Shown here in pieces: positions 22,867 to 30,382 of a DNA stretch of 35,520 bases. Each line of letters opens with the position of its first letter. Within the stretch, counting starts at the first letter, position 1. The stretch covers positions 1 to 35,520 of the forward strand of contig JADGAP010000015.1 in NCBI GenBank assembly GCA_015231965.1, in the 5' to 3' direction. The position numbers and the translations under genes were made by a program. A model generated the notes under the pieces. The model worked only from the letters and a program-made list of their open reading frames with translations. It was not told the origin of the DNA and searched no databases. Source of the stretch: Magnetococcales bacterium. Its GTDB lineage: Bacteria > Pseudomonadota > Magnetococcia > Magnetococcales > JADGAP01.

Positions 22867-25127
22867 TTTTCCATCAGCGAATAGACAATGGACGGGGGCA
22901 GGCGACCGGCGGCGTAATCCCGGCAACGGGCGGCCAACTTGGTCGAGGCGGCGTCGGGAGAGCCTTTGAGCTGCACCGCTTCGTCAAACAGATGGGCAGC
23001 CTCCTCCCACCGCTCTCCCAAATAGAGGGAAAAGGCCCGGTCATAGGCGGCGCAGAACAGTTTCATCTCCTCGGACAACCCGCCACGGCGGGCCATCAAT
23101 TCGTAGATGAAGACCCCCTCGGTCTTGCCCTTGACCGCCACGTAGTCCAGCCGCCGGGCCTCGATGCCCTGGAGGGCCAGTTCAAAGGTGCGCTGGCTGA
23201 TTACGATCTCCACGCCGTACATCTTGCACACCCCCTCCAGGCGGGAGGCGAGATTGACCGGATCGCCCATGCAGGTGTAGTTGAGTCGCTGCGCCGAACC
23301 GAAATTGCCCACCACCACGTCGCCGGAGTTGATCCCGATGCGACAGTGCAGCGGCGGAACCCCTTGGGCGATCCACTTTTCCCGCAATGCGGCCAACGTC
23401 TTTTGATTGTCCAGGGCTGCCAGGCAGGCGTGGAGGGCGTGGTCGGAGTCGCTGTTGGGGGCGTTCCAAAAGGCCATGATGGCGTCGCCGATGTACTTGT
23501 CCACCGTGCCGTTGTGGCGGGTGATGAGGTCGCTCATCTCCCCCAGATATTCCCCCAGAATGGCCACCAACTGCTCGGGAGGCAGGGATTCGGACAACGT
23601 GGTGAAGCCCGCCAGATCGGAGAAGAAGATGGAGAGGGGGCGCCGTTCGCCGCCCAACACCGCCTCGTGCCCGGAGCGGATCAACTGTCGCACCAGGTCG
23701 GTGGGCACGTACTTTTCAAAGGAGCGCAGACTGGTCTTCATGTTGGAGAAGGAGGTGGAGACCTGATCGATCTCCTGGAACACCGACTGCTGGGCTGGAC
23801 TGGGCCGCAAATCCAGGTAGCGGATCCGTTCCGCCTCCGCGGCCAGGGCCTGCAACGGCAGGGTGATGCGTCGGCTGATGCGAATGCTGATCCACACCAC
23901 CACCGCGACGCTGATCAACGAGATGAGGGCGCTCAACAGCAGGTTGCGCTTCACCTCGCCGAGAAAGTCGTCCTGGGGGGCGACGATGCCGATGATCCAC
24001 TCCCGCTCCTTGCCCAGGGAGAAGGATTTGAAAAAACCGTAGTAGGCCCCGTCCGTCGAGTCGAAGGTGAAGAGTTTCTCCTCGTCCAGGGCCACCGGCT
24101 CCCCCTCCTTGAGGTGGAGCATGGTGCGCAGAATGCGCCAAGCCTCGCGCATGGCGGGGTGGGAGACCTGGCTGATGTGGTTCAGCTCCATGCCGCCGGC
24201 GGCGTCGGTCTTGGGGCGCATCACCTCGTTGTAGTCGGGCAGGCCGATGGTTTCGCCCTTGCCGTTGACGATGAAGGCCCGGCCGCTCTGCCCGATCACC
24301 AGCTTGCGCAAAAAGCTGGAGATGTCTTGCAGCACGATGTCGATGGCCGCCACCCCGGCGACCCGCTCCCCCTCCCGAATGGGGACGGAGACGGTGACGC
24401 CGACCTGAAAATCCCGCCCATGCAGGGGGCTGCCGGACCAGACATAGACGTCGGTCCAGGAGAGCCCTCCCGACTCCTTGGCCCCCTTGTACCAGGGGCG
24501 CAGCCGGGGGTCGTAGACGAAGTAGGGATCCTCCTCGGAGCGGAGATCGCGGCCCTGGCGGTCGTGATAACGCCACGTGGTGGTGAGGATGGGGGAGATC
24601 AGGGCGGCCCGCTGCTGTTTGCCCGCCTCGTCGTCGGGGGAGATCTCCAGGGCTTGGTTGACCGCCGCGCGGGCGGCTTCGTCGTCCCGCAGCCGTTGGA
24701 TGACCCGGGTGTTGATGGCCCCGTCGGCCCCGCGCTTGTTGAGCCAATGGTTGCCCGCCTCGTCGCCGAAATAGACCAGGGCCGCCTGAGGATAAAGCTC
24801 CATCTGCCGCCTGGTGAGACGGTCGAAACGCTCCAGGGGCATGGCACCGTCGGGGTCCGGGCGCAGCATCACCTCGTTGAGCCGGGCCATGGAGGCGGCG
24901 GAATCCAACAGGTTGACGGTGTTTTCCAACGTGCGTTGGCTGATGCGCTGCACCAGGTTGCGCGCCAGATCATCGATGGAGATGGAGGCGGAGGAGTGGG
25001 TGAGCAACACGATGATGATGGAGGCCAACGAAATGAAGATGAAAAAGAAAACGGGCAAGGAGATCTTCAGCCGAATCTTCCGTTCGGGGGGAGGGGTCCG
25101 CGAAGCAGCGACCGGGGGTGCGTCCAT
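22863..25127 (-). CDS. membrane sensor adenylate cyclase (dCache-HAMP-class III cyclase)
   Basis: 754 residues. A first membrane helix at about 20-43; a large periplasmic sensor of dCache type (PYFVYDPRLRPWYKGAKES and YVWSGSPLHGRDFQVGVTVS, then GVAAIDIVLQDISSFLRKLV). A second helix near 425-445 is followed by a HAMP-like segment, and a class III nucleotide cyclase domain covers about 510-700. That domain shows the metal-binding aspartates (IFFSDLAGFTTLSE and DKYIGDAIMAFWNAP), GINSGDVVVGNFGS, and YTCMGDPVNLASRLEG. It probably makes cAMP in response to an outside ligand. The ATG at 25127 is the last start before the first helix; earlier ATGs at 25208 and 25238 are possible. Coupled to the downstream membrane-protein gene. 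Confidence 0.9.
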   Translation of the reverse strand: MDAPPVAASRTPPPERKIRLKISLPVFFFIFISLASIIIVLLTHSSASISIDDLARNLVQRISQRTLENTVNLLDSAASMARLNEVMLRPDPDGAMPLERFDRLTRRQMELYPQAALVYFGDEAGNHWLNKRGADGAINTRVIQRLRDDEAARAAVNQALEISPDDEAGKQQRAALISPILTTTWRYHDRQGRDLRSEEDPYFVYDPRLRPWYKGAKESGGLSWTDVYVWSGSPLHGRDFQVGVTVSVPIREGERVAGVAAIDIVLQDISSFLRKLVIGQSGRAFIVNGKGETIGLPDYNEVMRPKTDAAGGMELNHISQVSHPAMREAWRILRTMLHLKEGEPVALDEEKLFTFDSTDGAYYGFFKSFSLGKEREWIIGIVAPQDDFLGEVKRNLLLSALISLISVAVVVWISIRISRRITLPLQALAAEAERIRYLDLRPSPAQQSVFQEIDQVSTSFSNMKTSLRSFEKYVPTDLVRQLIRSGHEAVLGGERRPLSIFFSDLAGFTTLSESLPPEQLVAILGEYLGEMSDLITRHNGTVDKYIGDAIMAFWNAPNSDSDHALHACLAALDNQKTLAALREKWIAQGVPPLHCRIGINSGDVVVGNFGSAQRLNYTCMGDPVNLASRLEGVCKMYGVEIVISQRTFELALQGIEARRLDYVAVKGKTEGVFIYELMARRGGLSEEMKLFCAAYDRAFSLYLGERWEEAAHLFDEAVQLKGSPDAASTKLAARCRDYAAGRLPPSIVYSLMEK

Positions 25128-25291
25128 GGGGGCGGGGCCTTGGGTTGGAGAGAGAGGGAAGGAAACCTGCGTCCAAGGGTTCCTCCAGAGCGCCCACACC
25201 GGGCGCATCCTCGCAACATAGCATGTTGTCAGGACCATTGGGAGACCCCGACCCGTCGGAGGGTCGGAAAAAAATGGGGACGGGCGAGGGA

Positions 25292-25861
25292 TCAGGCGGT
25301 CATGCGGAGAAAATTGCCCAACAATTGATGGCCGGCCTCGGTGAGGATGGATTCGGGATGGAACTGCACCCCTTCCACCGGCAAGGTTTTGTGGCGCAAC
25401 CCCATGATCAGCCCATCCTCGGTCCAGGCGGTGATTTCCAGGCAGTCGGGGAGGGTCTCCCGCTCCACCACCAGGGAGTGGTAGCGGGTGGCCAGGAAGG
25501 GGGAGGGCAGCCCGGCGAAAACCCCTTGGCCCCGGTGATGGATGGGGGAGGTTTTGCCGTGCATGACGTGGGGGGCGCGGATCACCCGTCCGCCGAAGGC
25601 CTGCCCCATGGCCTGATGGCCCAGGCAGACCCCGAGAATGGGGATGCGTCCGGAAAAATGGCGCAACGTCTCCAGGCTGATTCCCGCCTCGTTGGGGGTG
25701 CAGGGTCCGGGGGAGATGGCGATGAGCCGGGGGGCCAGGGCCTCAATCTGCTCCAGGGAGATGGCGTTGTTGCGCGCCACCGTCACCTCGGCCCCCAACT
25801 CCCCGAAATATTGGACCAGATTGTAGGTGAACGAGTCGAAATTATCGATCATCAGCAGCAT
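25292..25861 (-). CDS. glutamine amidotransferase, TrpG/PabA
   Basis: 189 residues, the usual length for the free-standing class I glutaminase subunit of anthranilate synthase or 4-amino-4-deoxychorismate synthase. It supplies ammonia to TrpE or PabB. The catalytic triad is visible: C79 in LGVCLGHQ, H168 and E170 in [25 protein letters not shown] is the standard start. No trpE, pabB, trpD or trpC lies nearby, so the pathway cannot be fixed, and in many bacteria one protein serves both. It is upstream of the cyclase on the same strand with a 164-bp gap. Confidence 0.93.
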   Translation of the reverse strand: MLLMIDNFDSFTYNLVQYFGELGAEVTVARNNAISLEQIEALAPRLIAISPGPCTPNEAGISLETLRHFSGRIPILGVCLGHQAMGQAFGGRVIRAPHVMHGKTSPIHHRGQGVFAGLPSPFLATRYHSLVVERETLPDCLEITAWTEDGLIMGLRHKTLPVEGVQFHPESILTEAGHQLLGNFLRMTA

Positions 25862-26189
25862 GGCGTCGGGATTCCCCTGAACGAGGTCAAGCTCTTGATC
25901 TGGTCCACACCCGGCCGTTGCTCACCAACGTCCTCGTGGAACAAGGCGGATTCATGAACATCTCACGGCGGTCATCGACGCCCCATTGGAAGGCGTCGAT
26001 CCATCCTGACCAAGGAACATTACACGCAAACCGGGGGAGGGAGAAGGGCGGGGTCGAACGATGGCGGCGGAGGGCGGGAAAAAGGGGCGGGATTTCTGGG
26101 GGCGGCGGCGGGAGGCTATCCACCTTCCACCGGCGGGAGGGGGATCCCGCCGGAGGTCTGGAGGCGCGGAGGGCGCGCCGTGTTGGGGG
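25862..26189. other. intergenic region with a 9-bp GC hairpin
   Basis: About 330 bp with no recognisable gene. A perfect stem CCGGCGGGA (26130-26138) / TCCCGCCGG (26145-26153) lies 37 bp beyond the stop of the small minus-strand gene; it has no T tract, so it would be at best a weak terminator. The left part must hold the trpG/pabA promoter; no clear promoter is visible. Confidence 0.4.
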
Positions 26190-26402
26190 TCACGCCCGAC
26201 CGACCGCGTGGGAGTGAAAGACCGCTTCCGCCTGGGGGCACTCCCGGGCCAGCTCCTCTTCTTCCTCCAGTTCGCCGGTGAGCATCTCATGTACTTCCCA
26301 GGCGGCGTCCCAGCTTCGGATGCCCTGAAACATCACGCGCCCTGTTTGTTGTTCCTGGATTTCGTAGCCGTTCTCGGCCATTTCGAGATTCAACGCGGTC
26401 AT
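26190..26402 (-). CDS. small acidic protein of unknown function
   Basis: 70 residues: MTALNLEMAENGYEIQEQQT followed by GRVMFQGIRSWDAAWEVHEM and a run of glutamates, then a His/Ala tail. The ATG at 26402 has AGAGGAG eight bases upstream. The composition (acidic, one compact beta-alpha-like part with a WDAAWEV helix) suggests a soluble protein of the kind that binds a partner. I do not recognise the family. The upstream region contains a sigma-54-like promoter and runs of AT-rich DNA. Confidence 0.65.
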   Translation of the reverse strand: MTALNLEMAENGYEIQEQQTGRVMFQGIRSWDAAWEVHEMLTGELEEEEELARECPQAEAVFHSHAVGRA

Positions 26403-26522
26403 GGTCGTGACTCCTCTTTCTAAGATGGTTTGGCCCCTTCGGGTCCATTGGTGAGTGGTTGCTTGCGTGATTTTCCCGTGGTTGGACGGGGTGGATGAGC
26501 GACCGCTGTTATAGATATAGAG

Positions 26523-26538
26523 CGCATTGATCGTGCCA
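26523..26538 (-). promoter_or_regulatory. sigma-54-like promoter upstream of the small acidic protein
   Basis: Minus strand TGGCACGATCAATGCG: the -24 element TGGCACG is exact and the -12 element reads ATGC instead of TTGC, with the invariant GG and GC 12 bases apart. Transcription would start near 26512 and give a ~110-nt leader to the ATG at 26402. A competing sigma-70-like -10 (TATAAC) lies just downstream. No enhancer site was identified. Confidence 0.35.
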
Positions 26539-26728
26539 TTAGTTCCAGAGGAAATGACGAAATGTTCTTTGTGAATGGTTATCAACGGCTTATTTTGCTT
26601 GAAAAACATGGTGCAACGCAAAATCAGGGTTGGAATGGTTCGGTCATGCGGCAAGTTTCTCCCCAGGGAGGGGACAAAATTTCTCGGCAGGGGTGGACAT
26701 CCACGACGGGTTGTCCACAATGGGAAAC

Positions 26729-27319
26729 ATGGGCCTGATACGAATCACCGGCGGAGAGTGGCGGGGGCGACGGGTGAAAACCCCCCCCGGCGATGGGACG
26801 CGCCCCACCAGCGAGCGGGTGCGGGAATCCCTGTTCGATCTGTTGGGCGGGGCGGTGGTCGGGGCGCGGGTGATGGATCTGTTCGCCGGCAGCGGAGCCC
26901 TGGGGCTGGAAGCCCTGAGCCGGGGGGCGAGTCGCGCCCTGCTGGTGGAGCGAACCCCGGCGACGGCGCGACTGATTCGGGAAAATATCGCGCTGCTGGG
27001 GGCGGAGGATCGGGCGCGGGTGATCCAGGCCGCCGCCGACAGCCTCGTCTTGTATCGCAATCTGCGGCAATCCCCCCCGGAAAACGGCGTCGAAGCCCCT
27101 CCTTTCGATCTTTTTCTCCTTGATCCCCCCTACCGCCGGAACTTGATTCCCGCTACTCTTGAAATGGTGACGCGGGAGGGGTTTCCCGCTCCCGGGGCGG
27201 TGGCGGCGGCGGAGCATGAGGCCGACCTCCCCCCCCCGGCTCTGCCTCGTGGATGGAACCCCTGGAAACATCGACGTTATGGCGAAACCGCCCTCTCCTT
27301 GTGGACGTGGGAGCCCTGA
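26729..27319 (+). CDS. rsmD: 16S rRNA (guanine966-N2)-methyltransferase RsmD
   Basis: 196 residues from the ATG at 26729 (GGGA six bases upstream; an ATG at 26720 is also possible). It methylates G966 of 16S rRNA during 30S assembly using S-adenosylmethionine. The N-terminus LIRITGGEWRGRRVKTPPGD then TRPTSERVRESLFDLL is diagnostic. SAM motif I is DLFAGSGALGLEALSRGA at 50-67 and the catalytic LDPPY is at 131-135. First gene of the plus-strand housekeeping group; coaD follows after 125 bp, the common rsmD-coaD order. Confidence 0.93.
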   Translation: MGLIRITGGEWRGRRVKTPPGDGTRPTSERVRESLFDLLGGAVVGARVMDLFAGSGALGLEALSRGASRALLVERTPATARLIRENIALLGAEDRARVIQAAADSLVLYRNLRQSPPENGVEAPPFDLFLLDPPYRRNLIPATLEMVTREGFPAPGAVAAAEHEADLPPPALPRGWNPWKHRRYGETALSLWTWEP

Positions 27320-27444
27320 CCGTCGGCGGGGGGGGGAATACAGGCGGAGGCTCTCCAACCGCCTTTTCTGCTTTTTCCCGGCCCCGTCGGGAGGGGCGAT
27401 GCGGCAAGGAAGCGTCCGCGGCAGGTGCGTGGGAATGGAACGGC

Positions 27445-27948
27445 ATGAACAGAATTGCGGTCTATCCGGGCAGCTTTGATCCAGTCACCCTGGGTCACAT
27501 CAACATCATTCAACGGGGGGCGGCCCTCTTTGACCGGTTGATCGTGGCGGTGGCGGTCAACCTGGAAAAACAGACCCTGTTTCCCGAGGAGGACCGGCTG
27601 CGGCTGCTGCGCAAATCGGTGGAGACCCTGCCCAACGTCGAGGTGGACCGCCTGGACGGCCTGCTGGTGGACTACGTGCAGCGGGTCAAGGCCGGGGTGG
27701 TGCTGCGGGGGGTGCGGGCGGTCTCCGATTTCGACTATGAATTTCAGATGGCGGCGATGAACCGCCGTCTCGCCCGACAGGTGGAGACGGTCTTTTTGAT
27801 GGCCGACGAATCCGCCGCCTTCATCTCCTCCCGCCTGATCAAGGAGGTGGCCGCCATGGGGGGCGATGCGACGCCTTTCGTGCCCTCCCACGTCGGGCCG
27901 GAGCTGGCGGCCCGGGTGGCCCTCAAAAACGGTGGACGCAACCGCTGA
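27445..27948 (+). CDS. coaD: phosphopantetheine adenylyltransferase CoaD
   Basis: 167 residues. It transfers AMP from ATP to 4'-phosphopantetheine, making dephospho-CoA, the penultimate step of CoA synthesis. MNRIAVYPGSFDPVTLGH at 1-18 holds the nucleotidyltransferase TxGH motif (TLGH, 15-18). VVLRGVRAVSDFDYEFQMA and ESAAFISSRLIKEVA (the ISSR signature) are also present. The ATG at 27445 is taken because the conserved N-terminus starts there; the frame is open upstream. Overlaps no other gene; miaB starts 73 bp later. Confidence 0.96.
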   Translation: MNRIAVYPGSFDPVTLGHINIIQRGAALFDRLIVAVAVNLEKQTLFPEEDRLRLLRKSVETLPNVEVDRLDGLLVDYVQRVKAGVVLRGVRAVSDFDYEFQMAAMNRRLARQVETVFLMADESAAFISSRLIKEVAAMGGDATPFVPSHVGPELAARVALKNGGRNR

Positions 27949-28021
27949 CCCCTCTCATGACCATCCCCTCCATGCCCCGCACCCCTCCTTTTTCCCTTCC
28001 TCAACGCCCCTGGAGCCCTCG

Positions 28022-29350
28022 GTGAGCGGCGCGGTCTATATCCGAACCTTCGGCTGTCAGATGAACGCCTACGACTCCGGGCGGATGCTGGATCTTCTGG
28101 CCGAAAGCCGGGGATACGCCCCGGTGGAGGATCCCGCCGCGGCGGACCTGATCATCCTCAACACCTGCCATGTGCGGGAAAAGGCCGAGGAGAAGCTCTT
28201 TTCCGAACTGGGACGGCTGAAAAAACTCACCGCCGGGCGGCGGGTGATCTTTGCCGTGGGGGGGTGCGTGGGGCAGACCGAGGGGCGCTTGATCTTCAAA
28301 CGGGCACCCTACGTCGATCTGGTCTTCGGGCCGCAAAATTATCACCGCCTGCCCGACTTTCTCACCCGCCTGGAGCAGGGGGAGAGCCGTCTGTGGGACG
28401 TCGACATTCCGACTGAGGCCAAGTTTGACGAACTGCCCGCCGTCCGCTCCGCCGGTCCCATCGGCTCGGTGACGGTGCAGGAGGGGTGCGACAAATTTTG
28501 CACCTACTGCGTGGTCCCCTTCACCCGGGGTCGGGAGTGGAGCCGGTCCGTGGAGCGGGTGGTGGAGGAGGTGGAGGGGCTGGTTCGCCAGGGGGCGGTG
28601 GAGATCCAACTGCTGGGGCAGAACGTCAACGCCTACCAGTCCCTGGATCGGGAGGGGGTGGTCCACGACCTGGCCCTGTTGATCCGCCGCGTGGCGTTGA
28701 TCGACGGGGTGCGCCGCCTCCGCTTCATCACCTCCCATCCCGCCGATATGAACGCCGATCTGGTGGAGGTCTTCGCCGACGTTCCCCAACTGGCCCCCTA
28801 TCTCCATTTGCCCATCCAAAGCGGCTCCGATCGGATTTTGCAGGCCATGGGACGGGGTCACACGGCGGCGGAGTATCTCGCCTGGGTGGAGCGGCTGCGG
28901 GCCGCCTGCCCCGACCTCGCCCTGGCCAGCGATTTCATCGTCGGCTTTCCCGGCGAGACCGAGGCGGATTTTCAAGACACCCTGAATCTGGCCGAGCGGG
29001 TGGGCTACGACCACGCCTACTCCTTCAAATATTCCGCCCGCCCCGGAACCCAGGCGGCGCAACTGCCCGATCCGGTTCCCGAGCCGGAGATCGCCGCCCG
29101 CCTGGCCCGCCTGCAAAAGGTGCTGGAACGACATCAACTGGCGGGCAACCGGCGACAGGTGGGACGGGTGGAGGAGGTGCTGGTGGAAGGCCCTTCCCGT
29201 CCCGGATCCGGCGAACTGGCGGGACGCGACGGGACGTGGCGCAAGGTCAATTTTCCCGGCCCCGAGTCGTGGATCGGAACTCTGGTTCCGGTGCGCATCG
29301 TCGAGGGGATGCCCAACTCGTTGCGCGGCGTTCCCGTCGTCGCCCCATGA
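28022..29350 (+). CDS. miaB: tRNA-2-methylthio-N6-dimethylallyladenosine synthase MiaB
   Basis: 442 residues. A radical-SAM methylthiotransferase that converts i6A37 to ms2i6A37 in tRNAs reading UNN codons. The N-terminal UPF0004 domain has the auxiliary-cluster cysteines (TFGCQMN with C12, LNTCHVRE, VGGCVGQ). The radical SAM cluster is C156-x3-C160-x2-C163 (GCDKFCTYC). The C-terminal TRAM domain runs from about 375 (GRVEEVLVEGPSR). The start is a GTG at 28022 with TGGAG eight bases upstream; the open frame reaches back to 27866 inside coaD, but that part is not homologous. The stop overlaps the phoH start by ATGA. Confidence 0.96.
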   Translation: MSGAVYIRTFGCQMNAYDSGRMLDLLAESRGYAPVEDPAAADLIILNTCHVREKAEEKLFSELGRLKKLTAGRRVIFAVGGCVGQTEGRLIFKRAPYVDLVFGPQNYHRLPDFLTRLEQGESRLWDVDIPTEAKFDELPAVRSAGPIGSVTVQEGCDKFCTYCVVPFTRGREWSRSVERVVEEVEGLVRQGAVEIQLLGQNVNAYQSLDREGVVHDLALLIRRVALIDGVRRLRFITSHPADMNADLVEVFADVPQLAPYLHLPIQSGSDRILQAMGRGHTAAEYLAWVERLRAACPDLALASDFIVGFPGETEADFQDTLNLAERVGYDHAYSFKYSARPGTQAAQLPDPVPEPEIAARLARLQKVLERHQLAGNRRQVGRVEEVLVEGPSRPGSGELAGRDGTWRKVNFPGPESWIGTLVPVRIVEGMPNSLRGVPVVAP

Positions 29351-30381
29351 TCAAACCCCGCACCCGCCTGCTGGAGTTTCCCGACAACCGCCTGGCGGCC
29401 TCCCTGTTCGGGGAGTACGACCGCCACTTGAAGCGGATCGAGGAGGGGTTGGGGGTGGAGATCATCCCCCGGGGCAACGTGCTGGCCATCACCGCCGACG
29501 CGGAAGGGTGGCGGCGGACCAAACGGCTGTTGAGCGAACTTTACGCCCTGTTGACCCGGGGCGAGGCGGTGGACATGAGCCGGGTGGAGGACGGATTGCG
29601 GGTTCTGGGGCAAACTCCCGTGGACGGGAAAGGGGCCGGAGCGGATTCAGAGGAGGACGGCGAGGACGCCGCCGCCCCGGGGGGGGAGTGGCTGCCGCCC
29701 TACGGCGACGCCCTGGCCATCCCCACGCCGTTGCGCACCATTCGTCCCCGCAGTTTACGGCAGGCGGATTATGTTCAATGTCTCCAGGAGACCACCCTCA
29801 CCCTGGCGGTGGGCCCGGCGGGGACGGGCAAGACCTACCTGGCGGTGGCCATGGCGGTTCACGCCTTTCTCAACCGACGGGCCGCCCGCATCATTCTCAC
29901 CCGTCCGGCGGTGGAGGCGGGGGAGCGGTTGGGCTTCCTTCCCGGGGATCTGCAAGCCAAGGTGGACCCCTACCTGCGCCCCCTCTACGACGCCCTGCAC
30001 GACATGCTGGGGGTGGATCGGGTGGACAAGATGATGGCCCAGGGCAGTCTGGAAATCGCCCCCTTGGCCTACATGCGGGGCCGAACCCTGCACGAGGCCT
30101 TCATCATTTTGGACGAGGCGCAAAACACCACCCCCGAGCAGATGAAAATGTTCCTCACCCGTCTGGGGGAGGGGTCGCAAGTGGTGGCGGCGGGGGATGT
30201 GACCCAGATCGATCTGCCCCGGGGCCAGGTGTCCGGGTTGGTACAGGCCCTCTCCATTCTACACGACGTGGAGGGGGTGCGGGTGGTGACGTTCACCGAG
30301 GCGGATGTGGTGCGTCACCCCCTGGTGCGGCGAATCGTGCTGGCCTATCAACGAGCCGAGGGTGAGAGACGGAGGCCGTGA
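29347..30381 (+). CDS. phoH: PhoH-like ATPase
   Basis: 344 residues. An N-terminal KH-like RNA-binding region (GVEIIPRGNVLAITADAEGW near 36-55) and a C-terminal P-loop ATPase, with Walker A GPAGTGKT at 156-163 and Walker B AFIILDEAQN at 251-260. PhoH/YbeZ proteins are cytoplasmic and work with YbeY in ribosome and RNA maturation; the ybeY gene is two genes downstream. The ATG overlaps the miaB stop by four bases, so the two are translationally coupled. Despite the name, a link to phosphate control is not shown by the sequence here. Confidence 0.95.
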   Translation: MIKPRTRLLEFPDNRLAASLFGEYDRHLKRIEEGLGVEIIPRGNVLAITADAEGWRRTKRLLSELYALLTRGEAVDMSRVEDGLRVLGQTPVDGKGAGADSEEDGEDAAAPGGEWLPPYGDALAIPTPLRTIRPRSLRQADYVQCLQETTLTLAVGPAGTGKTYLAVAMAVHAFLNRRAARIILTRPAVEAGERLGFLPGDLQAKVDPYLRPLYDALHDMLGVDRVDKMMAQGSLEIAPLAYMRGRTLHEAFIILDEAQNTTPEQMKMFLTRLGEGSQVVAAGDVTQIDLPRGQVSGLVQALSILHDVEGVRVVTFTEADVVRHPLVRRIVLAYQRAEGERRRP

Positions 30382-30382
30382 C

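Noticed and set aside
25245-25275. Hairpin CCGACCC/GGGTCGG as a terminator of trpG/pabA
   Set aside because: The T tract is upstream of the stem on the minus strand, so it does not fit an intrinsic terminator for that gene, and the cyclase follows on the same strand.
22992-25328. A 778-codon open frame antisense to the adenylate cyclase
   Set aside because: Shadow frame in GC-rich DNA; the cyclase motifs are on the minus strand.
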